Shown: in pieces, positions 1-6,930 of the stretch
Numbering within the stretch: the first letter of the stretch is position 1
Layout of the letters: each line of letters begins with the position of its first letter
From: Bacteroidales bacterium UBA2712
Lineage (GTDB): Bacteria; Bacteroidota; Bacteroidia; Bacteroidales; Paludibacteraceae
DNA: 64,000 bases
Direction of reading: 5' to 3'
NCBI GenBank assembly: GCA_002354055.1
Contig: DEKW01000009.1
Span: forward strand, 1 to 64,000
Position numbers and translations under genes: made by a program
Notes under the pieces: model-generated
Databases searched by the model: none
Told to the model about the DNA's origin: nothing
Seen by the model: the letters and a program-made list of their open reading frames with translations, nothing else

Positions 1-119
1 CCGGCTGAGGTCTTCACGTTCTTCGAAACGGCGAGGTATGAGCACATTCCCAAGAAGTACGCGAAGATCATGTTATCCGCAAAAATCGAGCGGACAAATA
101 AACTTAAAGCGTGTTCCAT
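1..119 (-). CDS. nqrE: Na+-translocating NADH:quinone reductase subunit E (5' part only)
   Basis: Only the first 39 codons are in the window; the gene runs off the left edge. The translation begins MEHALSLFVRSIFADNM and continues into a hydrophobic helix, which matches the conserved start of NqrE. NqrE is a polytopic inner-membrane subunit of the Na+-pumping NADH:quinone oxidoreductase; with NqrD it forms the membrane core that carries an iron centre between the subunits. The ATG overlaps the nqrD stop codon (TAATG), so the two are translationally coupled. nqrF would be expected next but is outside the window. Confidence 0.9.
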   Translation of the reverse strand, partial: MEHALSLFVRSIFADNMIFAYFLGMCSYLAVSKNVKTSA

Positions 120-739
120 TACTTAGCCTCCTTATCATTAAGGGATCTATGAACCCAGATTACACATCCTACCAGAATGAGCGCCATAGCGGGCATGAGC
201 ATCATACCGCAGTTCTCGTAGCCGTGGTCATAGCACCACTGCGGGATCACTTGGAAACCAAGCAGTTGACCCGAGCCGAGGAGCTCGCGCACGAAGGCTA
301 CGATGACGAGGATGATGGCATAACCCAGACCGTTGCCCAGACCGTCCAACAGGGAATCCCAAGCGTTGTTGGTCATGGCAAACGCCTCGAGGCGACCCAT
401 GAGAATACAGTTGGTGATGATCAGACCGAGGTAAACGCTCAGCTGCATTGCTACGTCGTAGGCAAACGCTTTGAGCACCTCGCTGACGAGTGTCACAAGC
501 GCCGCTACCACCACGAGCTGCACGATGATACGTACACGCATCGGGATAGTGTTGCGGATGAGCGACACGATCACGTTCGACATCGCCACGATGATGGTCA
601 CGGCGATACCCATGACGAGCGCAGGCTTGAGCTGTACCGTTACGGCGAGTGCCGAACAGATACCGAGGATCTGCACTACGACAGGGTTATTAGCGTTAAG
701 AGGACCAAGCAATGTGTCCTTAGTTTTCTGACTCAACAT
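119..739 (-). CDS. nqrD: Na+-translocating NADH:quinone reductase subunit D
   Basis: A 206-residue polytopic membrane protein with six predicted hydrophobic helices and the family segments NPVVVQILGICSALAVT near the N-terminus and GLIITNCILMGRLEAF in the middle. NqrD is a membrane subunit of the Na+-NQR complex, which oxidises NADH, reduces quinone and exports Na+. The start at 739 (MLSQKTKD) is chosen because AAAGGAGGAAG lies just upstream; a longer in-frame ATG at 760 would put that ribosome site inside the gene. The start overlaps the end of nqrC by 20 nt, and the stop overlaps the nqrE ATG. Confidence 0.95.
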   Translation of the reverse strand: MLSQKTKDTLLGPLNANNPVVVQILGICSALAVTVQLKPALVMGIAVTIIVAMSNVIVSLIRNTIPMRVRIIVQLVVVAALVTLVSEVLKAFAYDVAMQLSVYLGLIITNCILMGRLEAFAMTNNAWDSLLDGLGNGLGYAIILVIVAFVRELLGSGQLLGFQVIPQWCYDHGYENCGMMLMPAMALILVGCVIWVHRSLNDKEAK

Positions 740-1406
740 GGTCTTCCTCCTTTCCTTCATTAGATTCTACTTTCAAAAACTCCTCGTACTCTGCGAGGTT
801 CACTTCGAGCATCGTGCTGACGCCGGACGAGGTGATGGTAGCACCGGAGATGGCGTCCACCTGCTCTTGTCCTTCGGCGTGTTTGCCGGCTTTGAGAACC
901 GCTACAGAGACAACTTCGTTAGCCGCATTGCGGATGTGCTTGCCTTCAAACTGGCTGCGGAACTCCGGCTCCACGATCTTGGCACCCAGACCCGGGGTCT
1001 CGGACTCGTGGTTGAAGTTCACACCATAAATGGTGTTCTTGTCCTCATCGAGTGCGAGGTAACCGCCGATGCCGCCCCAAAGACCCTTACCGGAAAGCGG
1101 CAGGATGTACTTGGTAGCACCGTTGAGGTTGGCTACATAGACTTCAATTGGCTCGGAGTGCTCGGAAGCACCGCCGTAGGTCAGCGTGTCGTTGACAAGC
1201 ACCATATAGATGTCGGCGGGGTTGCCGGCGGAGTAGTCCACCTTCAGCGCACCGAGGATCTGCTTCTGTTTGTCTAGCAGGATATTCGCCTGCTGTTTCG
1301 GAGCGAGTGCCTGGCTTACCACCGCCAAGAGCACAGCTACGATAACTACCATCACCGCTGAATAGATGAAGGTATAGACATTACTGTTTGTATTCAACTT
1401 ACTCAT
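720..1406 (-). CDS. nqrC: Na+-translocating NADH:quinone reductase subunit C (FMN-binding)
   Basis: A 228-residue protein with one N-terminal membrane helix (about residues 10-32) and a periplasmic FMN-binding domain. The covalent flavin motif SGAT is at residues 187-190, so Thr190 is the expected phosphoester-linked FMN site. The ETPGLGAK segment (about 136-143) is also typical of the family. The last 15 residues are acidic and rich in Glu and Asp. The gene is separated from nqrB by an AT-rich lipoprotein gene, which is not the usual nqrABCDEF order. An AT-rich 29-nt gap precedes the ATG. Confidence 0.95.
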   Translation of the reverse strand: MSKLNTNSNVYTFIYSAVMVVIVAVLLAVVSQALAPKQQANILLDKQKQILGALKVDYSAGNPADIYMVLVNDTLTYGGASEHSEPIEVYVANLNGATKYILPLSGKGLWGGIGGYLALDEDKNTIYGVNFNHESETPGLGAKIVEPEFRSQFEGKHIRNAANEVVSVAVLKAGKHAEGQEQVDAISGATITSSGVSTMLEVNLAEYEEFLKVESNEGKEEDHVESEN

Positions 1407-1435
1407 TGTATATAAAATATATAATGTATAATTAA

Positions 1436-2053
1436 CTAGTTGTTATGAATGATATCTACAATTTGTGCTATATCCTGAGAAGAAAAGCAAGTTTCCTCTT
1501 CTTCGTTATACTTTGTGGCAAACACAATGCCCTGATTTTTCTTATAAAGGAAAATTCTAGGAGTATAGCAGCCTTTGTCAAATGTGTCAGGGATATAGTT
1601 GTCTACATATTTGATGTGTTTTTGTCCCTCTCGTGGTCCTCCATATTCTTTAAATAGCGTTTTATGAGGTTTGCGATTTTCTATGTCATATAATGAATCA
1701 CTAAGGATTAGAAAATTATTAAAGTTTGCGTTAAGTTTTCTTATCTCTTGAATAGATTCACATATATATAGAGAATCGCTTTCTCTAACGGTAAAAAGAA
1801 CGAAGAAACTAATAGGCAACGTATCACAGAAATTATAGATAATAGGAAATTCCTCCCGGCACAAGTCACATATATACTGGTATGTGCATATGGCGGTGTA
1901 TTCTGTATTGCTGGAATCCGCAATATCTATAATATCTTCAGGCATGACACTAATTACCGTGTAAGAGAGAGGAGTACATTGTTTCTTACTTTCATTAAAG
2001 CAAGAACACAACATAAATACACTTATAATATATAGGACAAATTGTTTCTTCAT
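1436..2053 (-). CDS. Lipoprotein with thioredoxin-like features, inserted in the nqr operon
   Basis: A 205-residue predicted lipoprotein. The N-terminus MKKQFVLYIISVFMLCSC is a lipoprotein signal peptide with the lipobox ending at Cys18. A CDLC motif follows a beta-type stretch (CTYQYICDLCREEFP), and a TPRIFLYKK segment near the C-terminus resembles the cis-proline strand of thioredoxin folds, so a thiol-disulfide or thioredoxin-like role is inferred rather than shown. The gene is clearly more AT-rich than the nqr genes around it. It lies between nqrB and nqrC in the same direction, so it should be cotranscribed. A tiny reading frame ATGTCGTAG with AAGGAG upstream lies just after the nqrB stop and may be a relic of the original nqrC start. 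Alternative start at 2065. Confidence 0.75.
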   Translation of the reverse strand: MKKQFVLYIISVFMLCSCFNESKKQCTPLSYTVISVMPEDIIDIADSSNTEYTAICTYQYICDLCREEFPIIYNFCDTLPISFFVLFTVRESDSLYICESIQEIRKLNANFNNFLILSDSLYDIENRKPHKTLFKEYGGPREGQKHIKYVDNYIPDTFDKGCYTPRIFLYKKNQGIVFATKYNEEEETCFSSQDIAQIVDIIHNN

Positions 2054-2089
2054 AATTACAACCATTCTACGACATATCGTTGTGTCTCC

Positions 2090-3283
2090 TTATTTAGCAA
2101 CGCGTTTAGCGCGTTTATTAATGTTTACTTGTACCACACACCAGTCGATGAGCGGCGCAAAGGCGTTCATGAGCAGGATAGCGAGCATCATTCCCTCGGG
2201 GTAACCCGGGTTGAGAACGCGCACGAGCACTGCTACAAGACCGATGAGGAAACCGTAGATCCACTTACCGCACTCGGTACGAGCGCTGGTCACAGGATCG
2301 GTAGCCATGAAGACTGCACCGAAAGCGAAACCGCCGGAAACGAGGTGCATGTACCACGGATACTGCGCTGCGAGGTTAGCCTCCGAACCGAATTGGTTGA
2401 AGAGCCAAGCGGTCAGACCGCCGCCGATGAAGGTAGCGAGCATGGTCTTCCACGAAGCTACGCCTGTGCCGATCAAGAGACATGCGCCGAGCGCGATTGC
2501 CCAGATGCAGGTCTCACCGACCGAACCCGGAACGAGTCCGTTCACCATGTCCCAGAAAGACTGCGACACCGGTGTGCCGGTAGCCATCTGCGTCAGAGGC
2601 GTTGCACCCGAGAAACCGTCCACGAGTGCGTGACCGCCGTCCCAGCCCCATGTAGCACCCGTGCGGATGAACGGTTCGTCACCGGTCATGTGGCTCGGGT
2701 AAGCGAAGAACAGGAACGCACGCGCGATCAGCGCTACGTTGAAGATGTTATAACCTGTGCCACCGAACACCTCTTTCGCGAAGATCACCGCAAAAGCCAC
2801 TGCGATAGCCACCTGCCACAGCGGGGTGTTAATAGGCACGATGAGCGGGATGATGAATCCCGTTACGAGGAATCCTTCTGCTACCTCCTCATGCTTGATC
2901 TGCGCTACGACGAACTCGATGCCCAGACCGACTGCATAGCTGACGATGATAAACGGCAGTACAGCCAGCAGACCGAAGCCGAACGCTTTCCACCAGAGAG
3001 CAGCGGTCATGCCTGCTGCCAACTGACCGGTAGCCAGCAAGTGCTGATAGCCGACGTTGAACATACCGAAGAGCAGTGCCGGAACAAGCGCAATGACTAC
3101 GAGAATCATCGTACGTTTGCTGTCCGAACCGTCATGGATATGCGTGCCGTTGCGTTTAGCGGTCGTCTGAGGGGTGAAGAGGAACGTGTCGAAAGCGTCA
3201 TAGAACGAACTGAGCCAGCTCAGTTTGCCGCCTTCTTCGAAGTTCTTGCCGAACTTCTTCCAGTTTTTATAAAGCCATTCCAT
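2090..3283 (-). CDS. nqrB: Na+-translocating NADH:quinone reductase subunit B
   Basis: A 397-residue polytopic membrane protein. The covalent FMN motif SGAT is at residues 225-228 within DGFSGATPL, so Thr228 is the expected flavin attachment site. The segments VAEGFLVTGFIIPLIVP and FMATDPVTSARTECGKW match the family. NqrB carries the membrane flavin and riboflavin and forms part of the Na+ path. Its ATG overlaps the nqrA stop (TAATG). The C-terminus is basic (NKRAKRVAK). Confidence 0.96.
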   Translation of the reverse strand: MEWLYKNWKKFGKNFEEGGKLSWLSSFYDAFDTFLFTPQTTAKRNGTHIHDGSDSKRTMILVVIALVPALLFGMFNVGYQHLLATGQLAAGMTAALWWKAFGFGLLAVLPFIIVSYAVGLGIEFVVAQIKHEEVAEGFLVTGFIIPLIVPINTPLWQVAIAVAFAVIFAKEVFGGTGYNIFNVALIARAFLFFAYPSHMTGDEPFIRTGATWGWDGGHALVDGFSGATPLTQMATGTPVSQSFWDMVNGLVPGSVGETCIWAIALGACLLIGTGVASWKTMLATFIGGGLTAWLFNQFGSEANLAAQYPWYMHLVSGGFAFGAVFMATDPVTSARTECGKWIYGFLIGLVAVLVRVLNPGYPEGMMLAILLMNAFAPLIDWCVVQVNINKRAKRVAK

Positions 3284-4635
3284 TATTCAATCTCCTTTCT
3301 TAAATAATCCAACGCTTCGCGCACGATAGCCTGCAGCGGCATCTTGGATGTACATACATACTCGCAGAGCGCGAAATCTTCAGGAGCCACCTCGTATGCA
3401 CCCAGCGCTTCCATCTTATCGATGTTCGACGCAATCATCGCTTTGATGAGGTACTCGGGGTAGATGTCCATCGGGAACACTTTGTCGTACTCGCCGCTGA
3501 CGATGATCGCACGGCGGCCACCTTTGAGACGAGCGTCCCACTGGTAGCGTTTCGGACCGAAGAGCCAGCGTGTGAACCTGTTGTCCAACAGACCTGCAGG
3601 GTCGGTCTTTCCGGCATTGAAAGCCGAGAAGCGCGGCAGCATCCAGCCCATGAACTCGTGGTTCTCCGAACCCTCGTCCAGGATGGTGAACTGGTTGTCA
3701 TAGACGGAGATCATGTCATCCATCGTGATTTGACGACCGCTCAGCACGTTTCCGGCGATGTAGCGGCACGGACACTCGGTGTGTACGTTCGAGAGCAGGA
3801 TTGCGGAAACCGGCATACCCGGCAGGACGTTGTAGTACTGCTTGCCGTACGCGAGCGGACCCGTCAGCGCCACTTTCTTCTGCATGTCCACGATGCCTTT
3901 CTGGAAGAGACGACCGATGATTGCCAAGTCTTGGATGTTCACCGTGAAGACCGTCTCACCCTTAGCCAGCGGCGCGAGGTTGTTGAGCTGCACGCCTACG
4001 TTTCCGGCAGGGTGGGGACCATACACCTCATAGAGGGTGCAGTCCTTCAACTCGCGGAACTCGGTAGCTTTGGCACCACCTTTGATACCGATGAATACCG
4101 GTGCGATCTTGCCCAGCGCGGAGACAGCCGCCTGTAAGGTCGGCAACTGACCCTTGAGCACCCACTCGTAGTTCGGGGCACAAGGCGCACTGTCAAAACT
4201 CGAAATAAAAATAGCGCGAGGGGTCTTGTTCGGCAGAGCGATGCAGTCGTACGGACGTTGCTTCATCAATGCCCAGAGGCCGCTTTTCAGCAGCAGCTCC
4301 TTCACATCGCCCGCGGTGTCAAACTTCTCATACTCGATGAGGCTGTCCGCAAGGATGTCGATGGACATGATCTTACGTCGCTCACCGCGCACGATCTCTT
4401 TGACTTCACCCGAGACAGGCGAGGTAAAGAACAAGCTCTCAAACGCTTTGTCGTGGAAGAGCGGGCTACCCGCCTTCACACGGTCGCCGACCTTGACATC
4501 CAGTTTGGGAGTGATGCCGGCGAACTGGTCGGGCACTATATGAAAGACCTCCGGCCGACGAACGCTACCCAGCGTCTCTGCCGCAGTTCCTTCAAAAGGA
4601 ATGTCCAAACCACGTTTCAGTTTGATTGTTTGCAT
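3283..4635 (-). CDS. nqrA: Na+-translocating NADH:quinone reductase subunit A
   Basis: A 450-residue cytoplasmic-face subunit and first gene of the operon. The start at 4635 gives MQTIKLKRGLDIPFEG, the normal NqrA beginning; the frame is open further upstream, but that part lies in the untranslated leader. The biotinyl-lipoyl-like region VKVGDRVKAGSPLF (about residues 49-62) and the HPAGNVGVQLNN segment are typical. It contributes to quinone reduction in the Na+-NQR complex. A promoter at 4782-4813 and a leader holding 11-nt repeats and a hairpin precede it. Confidence 0.96.
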   Translation of the reverse strand: MQTIKLKRGLDIPFEGTAAETLGSVRRPEVFHIVPDQFAGITPKLDVKVGDRVKAGSPLFHDKAFESLFFTSPVSGEVKEIVRGERRKIMSIDILADSLIEYEKFDTAGDVKELLLKSGLWALMKQRPYDCIALPNKTPRAIFISSFDSAPCAPNYEWVLKGQLPTLQAAVSALGKIAPVFIGIKGGAKATEFRELKDCTLYEVYGPHPAGNVGVQLNNLAPLAKGETVFTVNIQDLAIIGRLFQKGIVDMQKKVALTGPLAYGKQYYNVLPGMPVSAILLSNVHTECPCRYIAGNVLSGRQITMDDMISVYDNQFTILDEGSENHEFMGWMLPRFSAFNAGKTDPAGLLDNRFTRWLFGPKRYQWDARLKGGRRAIIVSGEYDKVFPMDIYPEYLIKAMIASNIDKMEALGAYEVAPEDFALCEYVCTSKMPLQAIVREALDYLRKEIE

Positions 4636-4663
4636 AAAGTTGTTAATTATTTTTGTTTTGTTT

Positions 4664-4752
4664 TTAAAATCACAGGATAATATACAAAGTATATTATATG
4701 GTGGTGCAGGATACGTTATAAGTCTTATATAAGTCTTACATGAGTCTGGCTC
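4664..4752 (-). promoter_or_regulatory. nqrA leader element: hairpin box plus 11-nt repeats
   Basis: Read in the nqrA direction, three 11-nt units (4720-4752) come first; two share the core TAAGACTT. Then TAACGTATCCTGCACCACC (4700-4718), then an AT-rich inverted repeat (ATAATATAC / GTATATTAT), then GTGATTTTAA. The same order, and the same 19-nt word, occurs before the surface-protein gene that starts at 59521. With the promoter at 4782-4813 the element would be in the RNA leader. Function unknown. Confidence 0.6.
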
Positions 4753-4781
4753 AATTAAGTGGCGCCCCACCAAAGCGGGCG

Positions 4782-4813
4782 CAAAGGTACAAAAAAAATC
4801 TGACATACACAAG
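4782..4813 (-). promoter_or_regulatory. nqrA promoter (Bacteroidota type)
   Basis: CTTG at -33, exactly 20 nt of spacer, then TACCTTTG at -7 (4782-4789), reading leftwards. TGTATGTC follows the -33 element as in other promoters of this window. The predicted leader is about 140 nt. Confidence 0.75.
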
Positions 4814-4921
4814 TGTGTATGGCACTTTTTGATAAAATACTTTGTTTTTGTAGTATGAAGTTGTCAATATTCAAAAAAGTATCTCCTTTTTTATGAAAAA
4901 TGCAAGAAAAACGCAAAAATA

Positions 4922-4953
4922 TTTGGTCATGTGAAGAATTTTTTGTAATTTTG
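4922..4953 (+). promoter_or_regulatory. Promoter of DUF177-rpmF
   Basis: TTTG at 4922-4925, a 20-nt spacer with a T tract, then TAATTTTG at 4946-4953. The start codon is only 17 nt downstream, so the leader is very short. Confidence 0.75.
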
Positions 4954-4970
4954 CAGCCGATTTTGCGCTT

Positions 4971-5420
4971 ATGAGCATGGAAAGCCACTATACGATCGAT
5001 CTGAAGCGCCTGAAAATAGGCACTCACGAGTTCGAAGTAACGCTGGATGACGGCTTTTTTAAGGAGTTAGAAAAGACGGAAGTTTTAGGCGGGAAAGTGG
5101 AAGCCAAGATAGCACTTAATCTCCGGGAGGAGGATTATTGGCTCACGATAGCAGTTCATGGAACTGTGTTTGTAACGTGTGACCGATGCCTCGACCCGAT
5201 GGCCCTTGAAATAGACGCGAGTGACGAATTTGATAGTGGTGACGCTTCGCTTAATGGTGACGCTTCGCTAAATGATGTATTGGATTTGTCCTGGCTCGCG
5301 TATGAAATAGTAAGTATCAATATTCCGGTCGTTCACTGTCACCAGGCGGGTGAGTGCAACAAGCAAATGGAACTTCTCCTCCAAGATCACCTATGTGACG
5401 AGCCGGAACCCGAAGAATAA
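4971..5420 (+). CDS. DUF177 (YceD-family) protein
   Basis: A 149-residue protein of the YceD/DUF177 family, which is normally encoded just before rpmF (L32), as here; the family is linked to 23S rRNA accumulation or ribosome assembly. The CDRCLDPM motif (residues about 65-72) and a CHQAGECN pair near the C-terminus are consistent with the family and may bind metal. Residues about 90-101 are two copies of GDASLN, encoded by a perfect-length 18-bp tandem repeat (5238-5273), a lineage-specific insertion in the acidic loop. Start at 4971; a second in-frame ATG lies 2 codons later. Confidence 0.85.
   Translation: MSMESHYTIDLKRLKIGTHEFEVTLDDGFFKELEKTEVLGGKVEAKIALNLREEDYWLTIAVHGTVFVTCDRCLDPMALEIDASDEFDSGDASLNGDASLNDVLDLSWLAYEIVSINIPVVHCHQAGECNKQMELLLQDHLCDEPEPEE
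5238..5273. repeat. 18-bp in-frame tandem repeat x2 in DUF177
   Basis: Two copies of GGTGACGCTTCGCTTAAT, differing by one base, encode GDASLN twice. Confidence 0.85.
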
Positions 5421-5495
5421 AGCCCCTTCCGACCTCCCCATGGAGGGGAAGGGAAAGTAAATTTATTAGTAAAACATTTAAAACAGTAAAATATT

Positions 5496-5678
5496 ATGGC
5501 ACATCCTAAAAGAAGACAAAGCCACACCAGACAAGCGAAACGTCGTACGCATGACGTAGTAAAAGCTCCGACACTGGCAACATGCCCGAACTGCGGAGCA
5601 CTGCACATCTACCACACCGTTTGCCCGAGCTGCGGATACTACCGTGGTAAACTGGCAATCGAGCAGGCAGAGGCTTGA
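5496..5678 (+). CDS. rpmF: 50S ribosomal protein L32
   Basis: A 60-residue protein starting MAHPKRRQSHTRQAKRRTHD, the normal L32 beginning. Two CxxC pairs (CPNC at 30-33 and CPSC at 43-46) form the zinc ribbon, so this is the zinc-binding form. It sits 75 nt after DUF177 and shares its promoter. The gap between them contains a C/G-rich inverted word (CCCTTCC ... GGAAGGG, about 5422-5452). Confidence 0.97.
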   Translation: MAHPKRRQSHTRQAKRRTHDVVKAPTLATCPNCGALHIYHTVCPSCGYYRGKLAIEQAEA

Positions 5679-5689
5679 TAAAGGCGAAA

Positions 5690-5812
5690 GGCTAATGGTT
5701 AAAGGCGAAAGGGAAATGTACCTTTTGCCTTTTCACCTTATTTATTATTAACGCGTGCGTGACGCACGTATGTAGCCCGAGAGGGGTTACGACGCGTTCG
5801 ATCAACAGAGCG
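5690..5812 (-). ncRNA. Candidate small RNA antisense to the rpmF-rluB gap
   Basis: A promoter-like signal at 5813-5844 points left into a stretch with no gene on that strand. The predicted transcript would contain a strong stem CGTGCG-TCA-CGCACG (about 5753-5767) and then complementary purine/pyrimidine words (AAAGG.. / CCTTT..) near 5690-5730. No RNA family is recognised, and the region also carries the lineage's short repeats. Confidence 0.3.
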
Positions 5813-5844
5813 CAAAGGTACAACAATCTAAAAAAACTAACAAA
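5813..5844 (-). promoter_or_regulatory. Minus-strand promoter-like signal in the rluB leader
   Basis: TTTG (5841-5844), exactly 20 nt, then TACCTTTG (5813-5820) on the minus strand, the same geometry as the gene promoters here. There is no minus-strand gene downstream. The spacer matches the others in having a T tract ending in TTG. Confidence 0.5.
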
Positions 5845-5845
5845 C

Positions 5846-6895
5846 ATGTTTGACAAGTTCAACAACAATGACGGCGAGCGCAAACCAAGACCGCGTTTCC
5901 GCCGTGAAGCAGGAGAAGGAGCACCGATGCATTCTCCGCGTCCCCGTTTTCACCGTGAGGGTGAGAGCCGACCGTTTAACCATGATGGCGAGAGCCGTCC
6001 GCATTTCAGCCATGATGGCGAGAGCCGTCCGCGTTTTCGCCGCGATGGTGAGAGCCGTTCGTTCAGTCACGAAGGCGGCGAGCGTCGTCCGCAGGGCTTC
6101 GGATTCAAGAAGCCGAACCGTAACAACGGTGTGTATTCCAACCGTAAACAACAAGCGTATCGTGAGCAACACGAAGATCCGACCAAGCCGGTACGTCTGA
6201 ACAAGTACCTGGCGAATGCAGGTATCTGTTCGCGTCGCGAGGCCGATGATTTCATTCAGGCCGGTGTGATCACCGTCAACGGCGTGACGGTGGATTCGTT
6301 AGGCGCCAAAGTGCTGCCGACGGATGATATCCGTTTCCACGATCAGCCTGTTCGTCGTGAGCGTAAGGTATATATCCTGCTCAACAAACCGAAGAACACG
6401 GTGACGACGACTGATGATCCGCAAGAGCGTCACACGGTGATTGACATCGTACGTAACGCTTGTCCGGAGCGTATCTATCCGGTAGGTCGTCTGGACAGAA
6501 ACACGACCGGCGTGCTGCTGCTGACCAATGACGGCGATCTGGCAGCCAAGCTGACGCACCCGAAATACAACAAGAAGAAGATCTATGCGGTCACTCTGGA
6601 CCGCGAGTTGGATGAGGTAGATGAGGCGATTGTCCGTGCCGGTGTGACGCTGGATGACGAGCGCATCATCCCTGATGCCTTGGAGTTCCCCAAACAGGAC
6701 CGCAAGCATATCGGTCTGGAGATCCACTCGGGTCAGAACCGCGTCGTTCGCCGTATTTTCGAGAAAGTAGGATACAAAGTGGTGAACCTGGACCGCGTGT
6801 CTTTCGCCGGCTTGACGAAGAAGAACGTAGGTCGCGGTAAATGGCGTTTCCTGACCCCGAAAGAGGTAGCGTTCCTGCAGATGGGACAGTTTTAG
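5846..6895 (+). CDS. rluB: 23S rRNA pseudouridine synthase, RluB/RsuA family
   Basis: A 349-residue protein. Residues 1-110 are a basic low-complexity tail with repeated HDGESRP-type units and many Arg and His. An S4 RNA-binding domain follows (about 112-170, VRLNKYLANAGICSRREAD), then the synthase domain (about 175-345) with the catalytic motif GRLDRNTTGVLLLTNDG (about 212-228) whose Asp is the nucleophile. It would convert a 23S rRNA uridine to pseudouridine in the cytoplasm. The start at 5846 (MFDKFNNND) is chosen over an upstream ATG because that part matches no family segment. The stop codon lies in a TTTAGGG-type repeat array. Confidence 0.9.
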   Translation: MFDKFNNNDGERKPRPRFRREAGEGAPMHSPRPRFHREGESRPFNHDGESRPHFSHDGESRPRFRRDGESRSFSHEGGERRPQGFGFKKPNRNNGVYSNRKQQAYREQHEDPTKPVRLNKYLANAGICSRREADDFIQAGVITVNGVTVDSLGAKVLPTDDIRFHDQPVRRERKVYILLNKPKNTVTTTDDPQERHTVIDIVRNACPERIYPVGRLDRNTTGVLLLTNDGDLAAKLTHPKYNKKKIYAVTLDRELDEVDEAIVRAGVTLDDERIIPDALEFPKQDRKHIGLEIHSGQNRVVRRIFEKVGYKVVNLDRVSFAGLTKKNVGRGKWRFLTPKEVAFLQMGQF

Positions 6896-6930
6896 GATTT
6901 AGGGTTTAGGATTTAGGGTTTAGGATTTAG
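6891..6930. repeat. 7-bp tandem array (TTTAGGA/TTTAGGG)
   Basis: Five and a half units alternate strictly between TTTAGGA and TTTAGGG. The array starts in the last codon of rluB, includes its TAG stop and ends at the ATG of the next gene, so it is the entire intergenic spacer. Confidence 0.9.

Noticed and set aside
2042..3307. A 421-codon frame antisense to nqrB
   Set aside because: Same reason: nqrB is unambiguous, and the antisense product is rich in Arg, His and Glu without family motifs.
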